From positions 2,711,001 through 2,775,000 of the forward strand of contig NZ_AP022839.1 of NCBI RefSeq assembly GCF_011764505.1: DNA of 64,000 nucleotides, given 5' to 3'. This document shows, one piece after another, positions 9,110 to 17,788 of the stretch; within the stretch, counting starts at the first letter, position 1, and each line of letters begins with the position of its first letter. This DNA is from Legionella antarctica. Its GTDB lineage: Bacteria; Pseudomonadota; Gammaproteobacteria; Legionellales; Legionellaceae. A program made the position numbers and the translations under genes. The notes under the pieces were generated by a model that was not told where the DNA came from, did not search any database, and worked only from the letters and a program-made list of their open reading frames with translations.

Positions 9110-9475
9110 TTAATGCTTTATCTGTCCTTGCACCTGAGCTATCTGTTGTTGCAGGGTAGTTTGTATTTGCTTCATCTGATTTTGGGTCTGGGTATTGGCG
9201 GTTTGAATTTGGGTTTGCAACTCGGTTTGTATCTGTTTTAGCTGAGTCTGCAATTGAGAGTTTAAAGTCGCGATTTGTTGCTGCTGTTGGGCCTGCAAGG
9301 CTTTTAACTGGTTCTGAATCGTCGTATTAAGCGTTGCAATTTGCTCAGTGGGTGAAGCAGCGGAAGAAGCTGGAGTAGCTGGAGTAGCTGGAGTAGCTGG
9401 AGTAGCTGGATCTGCCGCATAGGTCATCGTACTTATTAATAACGAACAAAAAATAAACTTAGCTGTAGATTTCAT
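9110..9475 (-). CDS. secreted coiled-coil protein with PAT repeats
   Basis: 121 residues with a clear AAGGAA ribosome-binding site. A signal peptide (MKSTAKFIFCSLLISTMTYA) is followed by a PAT tripeptide repeat (ADPATPATPATPATPA), then about 80 Gln/Leu-rich residues with heptad spacing (QLQTQLKQIQTELQTQIQ) that should form a long coiled coil in the periplasm. Encoded next to the tRNA cluster. Function unknown; the repeats suggest a structural or cell-envelope role. Confidence 0.65.
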   Translation of the reverse strand: MKSTAKFIFCSLLISTMTYAADPATPATPATPATPASSAASPTEQIATLNTTIQNQLKALQAQQQQQIATLNSQLQTQLKQIQTELQTQIQTANTQTQNQMKQIQTTLQQQIAQVQGQIKH

Positions 9476-9659
9476 TTCAATTCCTTTTAAGTAGAAATAT
9501 AAACTCTAACTGTAACTAATATTTTTTTATTTGCAAAGCTCTTATTCTATCTCACAGATATTTTTGTTCTGGCATGCATGGAGTTTAAATTTCCTCAAGA
9601 AATAGTTTAAACTGCAAAGAAACAATATGACCTGGAGTATTTCACTATATGATATGTGA

Positions 9660-9809
9660 AGTCTGGCGGATATTAACCTAGTCAAAGAGTCAGCAGCCCG
9701 GCATCATGTACAACGTTTATTGGATACTGAAATTTCCCAGAATGCATTGGAACAATTTAATTTGAACCCACCTGACTACTTTAACAAGTCTTACAAAATC
9801 CATGGTTGA
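9660..9809 (+). pseudogene. possible short gene remnant
   Basis: An open frame after a stop at 9657-9659 reads SLADINLVKESAARHHVQRL and continues for 49 codons to TGA at 9807-9809. It has no start codon or ribosome-binding site, but its composition is protein-like. It may be the end of a lost gene. The rest of the 433-bp gap 9476-9908 shows nothing I can name. Confidence 0.25.
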
Positions 9810-9908
9810 AATGAACAGTTTAACCTATTAGTATAAAAATTGGTTTGTGTACTAATGATGTCAGCAATACTTTCTGTTTTAAATATCTTAAGATGAGGAG
9901 AGTACCTT

Positions 9909-10598
9909 ATGGGAAATACAAATTATACCTCTAAAAAAGTTGGAGATATTACTATTTCAGTTGTTGATGGCAATAAATTTACAATAACTACTAACAGGCT
10001 GGTGCTGTACTCATTAAATCAAATCGAAGAAGACTCTTTAATAGAAAATTACAATCATCTGTTGCGGGACCCTAAAAATGTAGCGCTATATGGCTACGGT
10101 GAACCTTGGAGTAGAGAACATGTAGAAAAACTCATCCGTGAACAGACTTTGAAATGGAATAGCGGTGAGCGTTTTTGTATTTTTTCCGTTCATGATGCTG
10201 CCTCCAAAAACTTTATTGGCAGTTTAACTATTAAACACGCTAAAAATGATTTCTCCACCGTAGGATCAGGTCATGAAAATGCAGCAGAGATTGGCTATAT
10301 TCTTGACAAGAAATTTTGGGGAAAGGGATTTGGTACTGAAGTCGCCATTATCGGTAAAAAATATATAAAGCATCTTGTTGCCGAAGCACGTAATAGCCAT
10401 CAAGACTCACCTCAAGAAATTGTTGCAACTGTGCACCCATTAAACGGAGGCTCAAAAAGAATTTTACAAAAAACCTTAAAAAATCAAGAGCCTGATGAGT
10501 TTCTTAAATTTGGAGATCTCCCGCGTCTTTTGTTCTTCAAACCATTAAAACAGATAAATTCGTTATTCGAACAACCTGCAGCTTTAGAGTTAAAGTAA
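9909..10598 (+). CDS. GNAT-family N-acetyltransferase (RimJ/RimL type)
   Basis: 229 residues. The acetyl-CoA pyrophosphate-binding motif is AAEIGYILDKKFWGKGFGTE (Q/RxxGxG/A form at WGKGFG), preceded by FIGSLTIKH. The start of the fold is NRLVLYSLNQIEEDSLIENY. A GGAG ribosome-binding site lies ahead of the ATG. The RimJ/RimL group acetylates protein N-termini or small molecules; the substrate is not predictable. The C-terminus (after about 190) extends beyond the usual domain with no recognised motif. Confidence 0.8.
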   Translation: MGNTNYTSKKVGDITISVVDGNKFTITTNRLVLYSLNQIEEDSLIENYNHLLRDPKNVALYGYGEPWSREHVEKLIREQTLKWNSGERFCIFSVHDAASKNFIGSLTIKHAKNDFSTVGSGHENAAEIGYILDKKFWGKGFGTEVAIIGKKYIKHLVAEARNSHQDSPQEIVATVHPLNGGSKRILQKTLKNQEPDEFLKFGDLPRLLFFKPLKQINSLFEQPAALELK

Positions 10599-10791
10599 TA
10601 ACTTAGCGTGCTATAGCAGTCTTAATTTTATCTTGTCCCAATTGACAGTTATGGCACACATACTATGTTATGTTGCAGTCGCGATGACTATCAGCCAAAC
10701 CCAAACCATTTGATAATTTATTCAATTTGTACTGGGTTTTATGAGCCTTTTAAATCCTAAAATGGTTATTTATTTCAATAAGGAAATACAA

Positions 10792-11331
10792 ATGACAGGT
10801 AATTCCTGTAAAATTGTTATTTTGTTCATTGTTCTGGCAAATAATGCTTGGGCATTACCTTGGTTCCAACCCCCTTACGAAGTAGAGATCCTCCCCCTGC
10901 TCCAGTCACCCTTGGATGACAAAATTCAAGCAAATACAATAAATTTTTCTGGAACTTGGAAAGGTCACTGTGATAAGAATCCTGCAGTAGACTTAACAAT
11001 AAAACATGACCAGAACCAACTCACCATTTCTTATGGTTTTATAGAAGAAAAATATGTCTTGGGTGAAATTAAATCAGTAGCATCGACACGTACAGACGGA
11101 TCAGAGAACAGCAATAGTGCCCTGATGTGGAATATAGATCATACTGGATTAGTTTTTACTAACTATTATTTGTTTACCAATGGGACAAGCAAACTGAATG
11201 CTTTTTTTAGCAAGGTTTCTATGACTTTGAAGTACGAACAGTTGTTGGTAAAGGGACAATATTACCACACCAATGATGCCCAGGATGATATCGAACAAGA
11301 AACAATTTTCTGTACGTATTTACACCAATAA
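10792..11331 (+). CDS. secreted beta-rich hypothetical protein
   Basis: I place the start at ATG 10792 (MTGNSCKIVILFIVLANNAW) rather than 10741. It has an AAGGA site eight to ten bases upstream and opens a normal signal peptide. The mature 160 residues are beta-rich, with FSGTWKGHCDKNPAVDLTI reminiscent of a lipocalin-like start, and there are two cysteines. No family identified. It lies upstream of the OMP gene at 11423 but with a 91-bp gap. Confidence 0.6.
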   Translation: MTGNSCKIVILFIVLANNAWALPWFQPPYEVEILPLLQSPLDDKIQANTINFSGTWKGHCDKNPAVDLTIKHDQNQLTISYGFIEEKYVLGEIKSVASTRTDGSENSNSALMWNIDHTGLVFTNYYLFTNGTSKLNAFFSKVSMTLKYEQLLVKGQYYHTNDAQDDIEQETIFCTYLHQ

Positions 11332-11422
11332 ACTCTTTGAAAAAGCGATTTGATATTTTCCTTGAACTCCTAACCCAAAAGATAATATAGTATATTTTAA
11401 TTTAATTTAAATGGACTAAAAC

Positions 11423-12202
11423 ATGTATAAAAAAATAGGATTAATTTCAATGCTGGCGTCACTCCCTTTATTTGCAGGAACGATGGGTGATACAAGACCA
11501 CTGTATCCATGGTTTGCCTCAATAGGTACTGGTTATTCCTGGACTAATGAGCCTGGTATAATAAATCCTGACCCTACTTTCTGGGATTTTTCCAACGAGG
11601 GTTATGATTCTCCTTTGGGGAATAAAGGGTTTTATACTTTTTCTATTGGGAAACAAGTTCATGAATATGTTGATCTGAGTTTAATGTACCTGAATCATGA
11701 AGTATTTAATTATCAGAAATTTCAAACAGGCGGCGGAACAACTGTTGGTTTTACAGGAACTAGCCGAACACGCTATTTTCAATTACAGAATCGTGCATTG
11801 CTAGTTAATGGCTTCCTCCATCCAGCAAACTACTTATATAATCCAGTAGGTTTGGAATTAACCCCATACATTGGCGGAGGAATAGGTTTCTCAAATAATG
11901 AAGTACAAGATTTTCACACTGTGGGCACTACCACAGTTGCGGGCGTGGCCATCGGATCAACTTCTTCAATTGGCGATGATACCAGTAGGAACAAATTCGC
12001 CTGGCAAGGGACGGTAGGATTAAATATTCGTCCCCAACAAAGTCATTTGAGCGCTAATATTGGCTATCGTTACTTTGATGGTGGAAGATTTGAAGGCCCC
12101 GGTACTGTGTTTACAAATAGTGACGGGTTTGAAACTTCAATTCCATGGTCTGGACGTTTAAAAGCAAACCAGTTATTTGTTGAGTTTCAATATAGCGTTT
12201 AA
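11423..12202 (+). CDS. outer-membrane beta-barrel protein
   Basis: 259 residues. Signal peptide MYKKIGLISMLASLPLFAG; amphipathic strands with Gly/aromatic alternation (ASIGTGYSWTNEP, YIGGGIGFSNNEV, LSANIGYRYFDGG); and a C-terminal strand LFVEFQYSV suited to BAM recognition. This fits an eight-stranded OmpA/OmpW-like barrel. No C-terminal peptidoglycan-binding domain. Confidence 0.75.
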   Translation: MYKKIGLISMLASLPLFAGTMGDTRPLYPWFASIGTGYSWTNEPGIINPDPTFWDFSNEGYDSPLGNKGFYTFSIGKQVHEYVDLSLMYLNHEVFNYQKFQTGGGTTVGFTGTSRTRYFQLQNRALLVNGFLHPANYLYNPVGLELTPYIGGGIGFSNNEVQDFHTVGTTTVAGVAIGSTSSIGDDTSRNKFAWQGTVGLNIRPQQSHLSANIGYRYFDGGRFEGPGTVFTNSDGFETSIPWSGRLKANQLFVEFQYSV

Positions 12203-12622
12203 GTGCTGATTTGCTTTATTTTGCAGTACCCTCAGTTTTTTCCACGAAGTCGGGAATCCAATCAGGATTCTCCTCTTCGTAAGAGACTTCTCTCGTTTAG
12301 TAAATTCAAAGCTATTTAAAATAGTTCACAGTACCAACACAGGGAATGATTTCGAACAAAAATTATATTTTTACTTTATTTGTCGCAATGAGGGAGTTAT
12401 ATTAACCTATCACGTACAGGCCTCGACCTTACAGCTTCCACGTGTCGAAATAGACTCCAAGATCTGGATAACAGCTAAAATTCTCTTTTATCCAGATCTA
12501 TAATTCTCAACTAAATAACCTAAAGTATTTATTATTGTAACATACTAAATGATGGAACAAGAGCTTGCGGTGTGCATAGCCTTCTGTTGTTCGACTCCTA
12601 TATTGGCATTGTTTACTGATAA
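12203..12622. other. intergenic region, no gene seen
   Basis: 420 bp between the OMP gene and IS3-A copy 1. No frame, RNA or repeat I can support. CCTATATTGG at about 12593 weakly resembles the IS3-A end and may be a chance match. Confidence 0.4.
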
Positions 12623-12700
12623 CTAATATAGGCGCGGTTTTCTGGACACAAAAAAAGGTTTTTTAAGAGCTATTCTTCTTAATACAAAGAGGAGAATAAA

Positions 12701-12985
12701 ATGTCTAAAAAGCGAGCTTATTATACGGCGGCCAAGAAGGCAAAAATAACGCTAGCTGCGATTGAGGGGAAACTCACACAAGCGCAAATTACCAGTGAAT
12801 ACGGTGTTCACGCAACGCAGGTAAAAACTTGGAAGCAATCGGCCATCAAAGCCATTAACGATTTATTCTCTGGGGCTAATGAAAAAGAAGCCAAGTCCCA
12901 AGAGCAGCTTGTTGAGGCATTATATCAAGAAATTGGTCGACTTCAAGCGCAGCTATCTTGGCTAAAAAAAAAGCATGAACTTTAG
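12701..12985 (+). CDS. IS3-A OrfA (transposase helix-turn-helix protein)
   Basis: 94 residues. Helix-turn-helix (ITSEYGVHATQVKTWKQ) followed by a leucine-zipper-like segment (LVEALYQEIGRLQAQLSWL). It ends in an A9 run (WLKKKHEL), a classic IS3 -1 slippage site, and overlaps orfB by 11 bases. A second copy is at 52820-53104. Good AGGAG ribosome-binding site. Confidence 0.9.
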   Translation: MSKKRAYYTAAKKAKITLAAIEGKLTQAQITSEYGVHATQVKTWKQSAIKAINDLFSGANEKEAKSQEQLVEALYQEIGRLQAQLSWLKKKHEL

Positions 12986-13820
12986 TCTGGATGAAAAGCG
13001 CGTCATGATTGATCCTCTTGCCGAGCTCACCATTCGTGAACAATGCTTGCTATTAGACTTGCCTGTTTCAAGTTATTATTATAGTGCCAAGCCCATTTCT
13101 GTCGAAGATGAAGCGCTTATGGCGCTACTTGATGAGCACTATCTGCAGTATCCATGTGAAGGTAAAATTAAGCGGGCAAGATGGCTGTCAAAAGAAGTAG
13201 GCTATCCTGTTGGTAAACGTCGAGTAAAAAAGTTGATGGAAATGATGGGGTTATCGACTGTTTACCCAAAGCCAAATACAAGCGTTCCCAATAAGGAGCA
13301 TGAGGTGTTCCCTTATTTATTAAAAGAGGTGGATATCACCAAACCAAATCAGGTTTGGGCCGCAGATATCACCTACATCCGCATGAAAGGAAAGCATGTG
13401 TATTTAGTAGCTATTATGGACTGGTATAGTCGTTATGTGATTGGATGGGCTATTTCACCTACTATGGAGGCTGAATTTTGTATTGAGGCGCTTAGAAACG
13501 CTTTGCTGCATTCGCGTTGTGAGATCTTTAACACGGATCAGGGTTCTCAATTTACCTCAAAAGATTGGATAAATACGCTAAAATCTCACCACATTTCTAT
13601 CAGCATGGATGGGCGAGGACGTTATTTAGATAATATATTTATCGAGCGATTGTGGCGTAGTGTTAAGCAAGAAAAAATCTACCGGTATGATTTTGATACA
13701 ATTGAAGAGGTTGAGCTGGCCTTAACGGAGTATTTTGAGTATTATAATAACCGAAGGCTTCACCAGTCCTTTAATTATTTAACGCCCGCAGAGGTGTATT
13801 ATGGCCGGAAAAGACCATAA
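12975..13820 (+). CDS. IS3-A OrfB (DDE integrase-type transposase)
   Basis: 281 residues with an rve integrase core: ADITYIRMKGKHVYLVAIMD (first Asp), FNTDQGSQFTS (second Asp), DNIFIERLWRSVKQEKIY (Glu). Probably made as an OrfAB fusion by -1 frameshifting at the A9 run. Identical in sequence to 53094-53939. Confidence 0.92.
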   Translation: MNFSLDEKRVMIDPLAELTIREQCLLLDLPVSSYYYSAKPISVEDEALMALLDEHYLQYPCEGKIKRARWLSKEVGYPVGKRRVKKLMEMMGLSTVYPKPNTSVPNKEHEVFPYLLKEVDITKPNQVWAADITYIRMKGKHVYLVAIMDWYSRYVIGWAISPTMEAEFCIEALRNALLHSRCEIFNTDQGSQFTSKDWINTLKSHHISISMDGRGRYLDNIFIERLWRSVKQEKIYRYDFDTIEEVELALTEYFEYYNNRRLHQSFNYLTPAEVYYGRKRP

Positions 13821-13838
13821 ACCCTAAATGAGAGCGTC

Positions 13839-13915
13839 ATGACTTACCCACAAGGCCCACAGGCCTATACGAGAAAGTGAAGCTCTCCTGACCTGTGGAC
13901 TTGTGGATAAGTCAT
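13839..13915 (+). ncRNA. long imperfect hairpin downstream of IS3-A orfB (copy 1)
   Basis: A left arm at 13839-13863 (ATGACTTACCCACAAGG...) pairs with 13892-13915 (...GGACTTGTGGATAAGTCAT) over about 24 bp, with an inner GAGA/TCTC stem. The right arm includes a perfect DnaA-box sequence (TTATCCACA on the minus strand). It could be a terminator, a regulatory RNA or a protein-binding cruciform; nothing shows it is transcribed. Confidence 0.5.
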
Positions 13916-14043
13916 TCTGATAGAGTTGTGGTAAAATGACCTAAGACAATTCGTAGTAGCAATCACTATTCATACGGTATTGAGTAGGTTTAAATAGGTT
14001 AATTTGAGTGAATTTTTAACTATAAATGATGGATGAATAGCTC

Positions 14044-14520
14044 TTATTTTTCCTTAATTTTGTTCCAGACATGCGGACCCATATCAAACTGACGGGCCGC
14101 ACTATTAATTTCCGTTCGTGCATCAGTAAAAAAATCAAATGTAGATCTTAAAGCATCAATTGTGTGATGATTTTTTAAGTATGCAATCTTATCTGGTAAA
14201 TTGTCACATAAAGTTTTAGCACGATTAATAGTAACTTTATTAAATTTACTTAAAGTAACAGAAAACTCTCTCATTAATTCTAATATTTCATTAAACTGCG
14301 AATTATACTCACTTATATCAGATTTTTTTATAGACACTATATTTTTTTCTGGCTTTTCATAATTCAACATTTCAACAGTTAAATTGTGTAAACTTTGTTT
14401 TATCAAATCCAAGTCCTTAATAATTTTATCTTTTTCTTCAGCAATATAATTCTGGGTTGGTTCAATGATAGACGTTGTATCCACTGGATGTATCAATTTA
14501 TTTTTAAAGAATCTTGCCAT
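14044..14520 (-). CDS. hypothetical helical protein with an IS3-A-encoded C-terminus
   Basis: 158 residues, Lys-rich and helical (EEKDKIIKDLDLIKQSLHNL), with no signal peptide or recognised domain. The last 14-15 residues (DMGPHVWNKIKEK) and the stop are encoded by the end of IS3-A, because the same DNA ends copy 2 of that element. The native C-terminus has therefore been lost. It may originally have been a longer protein. Confidence 0.55.
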   Translation of the reverse strand: MARFFKNKLIHPVDTTSIIEPTQNYIAEEKDKIIKDLDLIKQSLHNLTVEMLNYEKPEKNIVSIKKSDISEYNSQFNEILELMREFSVTLSKFNKVTINRAKTLCDNLPDKIAYLKNHHTIDALRSTFDFFTDARTEINSAARQFDMGPHVWNKIKEK

Positions 14521-14775
14521 GAGTCACTATCCTTGTAATCATTAAGAGATGGTTATTATATAATTAATTTCATGATCTAAAAATAAAAATCGTTACAATT
14601 TGCTCTTATTAAGAAGGAACGTTAAAAACAAAATAACCGAAAAAGAGCCATTTCCCGTTTCTTTTTAACACAAGTTCTTCTTTCAATTAAGATGGCCTGT
14701 ATGATACGGTAATTATTAAGAATATATTTTTACACTTTAATTGATGCAAGAATATTGAATACAACGGAGATTCAT

Positions 14776-15135
14776 ATGAAAACTGCACTAATTACAGGAG
14801 CCAATAGAGGAATTGGTCTGGAATTTGTTCGCCAACTTAAAGATAAAGGATACTATATTATTGGATGCTGCCGTAATACAGTGAAAGCACAGGAGCTTAG
14901 AAAGTTGGCTGATGAGCTTATCCAATTAGATGTAACTAATGACAATGACATAAGCTCTTTAATGAAAACGCTAAATAGCAGACCCATTGATTTGCTGGTT
15001 AATAATGCGGGTATTAGTGGCGAGCAAGGGGTAACAATAGGCAATATTAATAGAGATAACTACAGTGGACCCCATTGTCAAGACAGCGATCCGTTTAATT
15101 TAAGATATAACTTTAATTCTACTTTCTTTCGTTGA
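14776..15135 (-). other. antisense strand of the SDR 5' fragment (no gene)
   Basis: No minus-strand gene is supported opposite the SDR fragment outside the IS. The entry marks that short minus-strand frames here are shadows; the real gene is on the plus strand. Confidence 0.3.
14776..15135 (+). pseudogene. short-chain dehydrogenase/reductase, 5' part, split by IS3-B
   Basis: Starts at ATG 14776 (MKTALITGANRGIGLEFVRQ) with a GGAGA site six bases upstream; the ATG at 14755 adds only MNTTEIH. TGANRGIG is the Rossmann cofactor motif and NNAG (about residue 75) the structural motif of classical SDRs. Native sequence ends at Asn95 (15058-15060), where IS3-B copy 1 enters; the remaining codons to 15135 are IS-derived. 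It joins in frame to 16544-16939, giving 226 residues. The disrupted product lacks the catalytic Tyr-Lys. Confidence 0.85.
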
Positions 15136-15194
15136 CGAGGGTGCGTAGCACACGAGTCAACCACAATAGCAGTTAATGAAACACCTGTTATTGA

Positions 15195-15328
15195 GCCTGT
15201 GGGTATGTGGGCGCGAAGCCATCGAGTGTGGTCAAGCGGTGGATAACGTCTTTTTGTTATCCATGGCTTGTCCACATGTCCCGAAGGGCGATGGCTGATC
15301 CGCAGGACGCGTCCACATATCCACAGGC
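15195..15328 (-). ncRNA. nested hairpin downstream of IS3-B orfB (copy 1)
   Basis: Two 21-nt arms (GCCTGTGGATATGTGGACGCG-type) pair with two mismatches and enclose further nested stems. The better-oriented description is under 22501-22634. Whether it is an RNA or a DNA structure is unknown. Confidence 0.5.
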
Positions 15329-15334
15329 ATTCCA

Positions 15335-16195
15335 TTACGCTGCAGCCTCATATAGGCCAGCATAAACCTCTGACGGCGTGTATATTCCAAATGATTGATG
15401 AGGTCTTTCGTCGTTATAAAACTTGAAATACACCCTTAAACCATTTCGTAGTGCTAAAACTGTTCCGTATTCTTTTATGTAAATATCTTCATATTTGACT
15501 GAACGCCATAGCCGTTCAATGAACACATTATCCATCCATCGACCTTTCCCGTCCATGCTAATTTTGATGTCATGGTCTTTTAAAACATCGGTAAACGCCT
15601 TACTGGTAAACTGGGAGCCTTGATCCGTATTAAAAATATCAGGCCTGCCGTGGAGCCTGATGGCGCTCTCCAACGCGCTTACACAAAAGTCATCATCCAT
15701 GCTGTTTGATACCTTCCAAGAGAGCACCTTGCGGCTATACCAGTCCATTATTGCCACCAAATATACAAAGCCTCCTTGCATCCTAACGTAGGTAATATCG
15801 GTGCACCAAACCTGATTGGGTCGATCAATCACTAAACCACGTAGCAAGTAGGGATAAACCTTTTGTTCCTTGTTCTTTTTACTCGTATTCGGCTTTGGTG
15901 CCACTGAAACCAGACCCATGATCCGCATCAAACGCTGCACTCTCTTACGGTTAACGTCATGGCCAAGGCGACGTAAATAAGAACGCATCTTTCTGCTTCC
16001 ATAGAAAGGATGGCGCATGTATTCCTCATCAATCAAGACCATCAAAGCCAGATTCTCTGGGCTCTCGGTACATATTCCTTCGCCAGCAGTGCGATAGTAG
16101 CTAGCGCGTGACAAATTAACCAATGCACATTGGCGTACGATGCTGAGTGTAGGGTGATTGACATCAATCATGGCTCGCTTCTCCCGCACGCTCAA
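15335..16195 (-). CDS. IS3-B OrfB transposase (copy 1)
   Basis: 286 residues. HTH_21 region YGSRKMRSYLRRLGHDVNRK, then the rve core with DITYVRMQGG, NTDQGSQFTS and DNVFIERLWRSVKYEDIY carrying the D, D and E. Translated as an OrfAB fusion through slippage at the A8 run near the end of orfA. Same protein as 21634-22494 and 39220-40080. Confidence 0.93.
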   Translation of the reverse strand: MSVREKRAMIDVNHPTLSIVRQCALVNLSRASYYRTAGEGICTESPENLALMVLIDEEYMRHPFYGSRKMRSYLRRLGHDVNRKRVQRLMRIMGLVSVAPKPNTSKKNKEQKVYPYLLRGLVIDRPNQVWCTDITYVRMQGGFVYLVAIMDWYSRKVLSWKVSNSMDDDFCVSALESAIRLHGRPDIFNTDQGSQFTSKAFTDVLKDHDIKISMDGKGRWMDNVFIERLWRSVKYEDIYIKEYGTVLALRNGLRVYFKFYNDERPHQSFGIYTPSEVYAGLYEAAA

Positions 16196-16476
16196 CTTAG
16201 ATGACCGGTCTTTTTTTTAAGCCAGTCTAACTCAACCGCTAGCTGGCCTATTTGCGTGTATAATCGATCTCGTTCTTGTATGATGGAGTCCATGTCTTTG
16301 TCATGCTTGCCGCTAAACAATTGCTTGCTTCCATCCAGTAATTGTTTTTTCCACAGATTGATTTGTGTTGCATGCACCTCAAATTCAGATGCCAATTCAT
16401 TGGTCGTCTTGTGACTTTTTAATGCCTCAATTGCTACCTTTGCTTTGAAGTCAGATGTAAATTTTTTTTTAGCCAC
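16192..16476 (-). CDS. IS3-B OrfA (copy 1)
   Basis: 94 residues. Helix-turn-helix NELASEFEVHATQINLWKKQ and a coiled coil toward the end. Overlaps orfB by 4 bp (ATGA-type junction after LKKKTGHLS). The A8G run before GACC is a plausible -1 frameshift site. Confidence 0.9.
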   Translation of the reverse strand: MAKKKFTSDFKAKVAIEALKSHKTTNELASEFEVHATQINLWKKQLLDGSKQLFSGKHDKDMDSIIQERDRLYTQIGQLAVELDWLKKKTGHLS

Positions 16477-16543
16477 TTGGTACCCCGTTTAACAATGGTT
16501 TCTATTTTACACCACTGTCTCATTTTTGGGGTCCACTATAAAC

Positions 16544-16939
16544 TTCATTGAGGTGTTAAACGTAAATTGTATTAGTGTTGTTAAACTAAGCGATGCATTA
16601 CTCCCCAATCTTCAGGCAAGCATGGATAAAAATATAATAGTTATCAGCTCACGAATGGGGAGTATTTCTGAAAATGACAGAGGTAGATCTTATGCTTACC
16701 GTACTAGTAAAGCAGCTCTCAATTGTGTCATGCGCAGTTTTGCCATAGATGTGAAAGACAAAGGAGTCCATGTAATGCTCATGCACCCAGGATGGGTAAA
16801 AACAGCCATGGGCGGACCTGATGCTCTCATTGATGTTCAAACCAGTGTTTCAGGAATGCTTGAGCAAGCAGACAAGCAATTATCCAGTAGTCATGCTGAG
16901 AAGTTGCATCGTTTTGATGGTGGTGAGATAGCTTGGTAA
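16544..16939 (+). pseudogene. short-chain dehydrogenase/reductase, 3' part
   Basis: Continues the SDR frame as FIEVLNVNCISVVKLSDALL after IS3-B and its second AAC. It has the catalytic Ser region (IVISSRMGS) and YAYRTSKAAL, the YxxxK active site, then HPGWVKTAMGG. The rebuilt 226-residue protein resembles small carbonyl-reductase-like SDRs. With no start of its own it is probably not expressed. Confidence 0.85.
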
Positions 16940-17048
16940 AGAACATCCTTCAACTGGTTTACCTATGACTGGTGGATTAGATGTAATGGGTAATCTAATT
17001 AGGACCGATCTTCAATCAGACTCTGTTCAATTTGAGATTTAAATAAAA

Positions 17049-17510
17049 ATGAGGTTATATATTCTAATAGGTGTTTATTTTTTCGCATATTGCTTCTTTG
17101 GAGCAGTCGTGTTTCTTTCCATAACTGGTTTTACGGATAGCTTAAATATTTTAACAGCCTCACCTATAGCTCCAGGTATGAATGGAACAGTTATCTTTTT
17201 CTCGTCATTTATATCCAGTGCCTCAATACTTTTACTCATGAGAAAACGCTTATCCTTACAGCCTTATCCCTATTTTATGCTAGGTTTATATATTGGAAAT
17301 TTATCTTTATTATTAATTTTTATCCTGGATGCCTTTATAAAAAATTATATAACTTGGCAATTTCCTGAGTTTTTATTAATTTTCTTTGCACCATTTATGG
17401 AGTTATTTTTATCTTATATTTTTGGTTTTGCATTTATGGCATTAATTCCTTCGTTATTAAGTGCATATATTCTTTTTAAAACGGTAAAATATAAAAAATC
17501 ACATGAATAG
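17049..17510 (+). CDS. four-TM hypothetical membrane protein
   Basis: 153 residues with four hydrophobic segments (about 3-25, 50-65, 75-100, 115-145) and short basic loops; ends KTVKYKKSHE. No family recognised. The ribosome-binding site is weak. It lies 110 bp after the SDR remnant and is followed by a hairpin at 17548. Confidence 0.55.
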   Translation: MRLYILIGVYFFAYCFFGAVVFLSITGFTDSLNILTASPIAPGMNGTVIFFSSFISSASILLLMRKRLSLQPYPYFMLGLYIGNLSLLLIFILDAFIKNYITWQFPEFLLIFFAPFMELFLSYIFGFAFMALIPSLLSAYILFKTVKYKKSHE

Positions 17511-17547
17511 CAAAGGTAGAGCATTTAGATCGTCTTGCAAGAGTTTA

Positions 17548-17573
17548 ATCCCTTACTCTTCAGAGTAAGGGAT
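17548..17573 (+). terminator. hairpin ATCCCTTACTC-TTCA-GAGTAAGGGAT
   Basis: A perfect 11-bp stem with a 4-nt loop, 38 bases after the membrane-protein stop. The T run is poor (TTGAAAT), so the terminator function is probable rather than certain. Confidence 0.6.
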
Positions 17574-17788
17574 TTGAAATAAAGGCAGTCTTTTTCGAAC
17601 AGTGCTTTTAAGAATATTCAGTAGTTTCTATAACTGGTGGTTTAGCGCTAAAGTCCTCATTTACCCAAGGCATGGATTCTTTTCAGAGAAAAAAATTGAC
17701 ATTAAGTCAAAATACAAAGCTCTATGACTTAATAATATCTTAATCTATCTCGCTTATAATTTTCACCTAATTTTTCATTGGTGGGCCT

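Larger units (their letters stand above)
12623..14088 (+). mobile_element. IS3-family element A, copy 1 (about 1466 bp)
   Basis: The left end CTAATATAGGCGCGGTTTTC and right end ...GACATGCGGACCCATATC form an imperfect inverted repeat. The whole segment appears identical to 52742-54207 (constant offset 40119), which fixes the limits to within a few bases. It holds orfA, orfB and a 3' hairpin. No target duplication is evident. Its right end supplies the last codons of the gene at 14044-14520. Confidence 0.8.
15061..16540 (-). mobile_element. IS3-family element B, copy 1 (1480 bp), in the SDR gene
   Basis: Ends TACAGTGGACCCC / GGGGTCCACTATA form the inverted repeat TAYAGTGGACCCC. The flanking AAC at 15058-15060 and 16541-16543 is a 3-bp target duplication, typical of IS3. 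Its ORFs are identical to the copies at 21289-22768 and 38875-40354, so the expansion is recent. It contains orfA, orfB and a 270-bp 3' region with a large hairpin. Confidence 0.95.
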
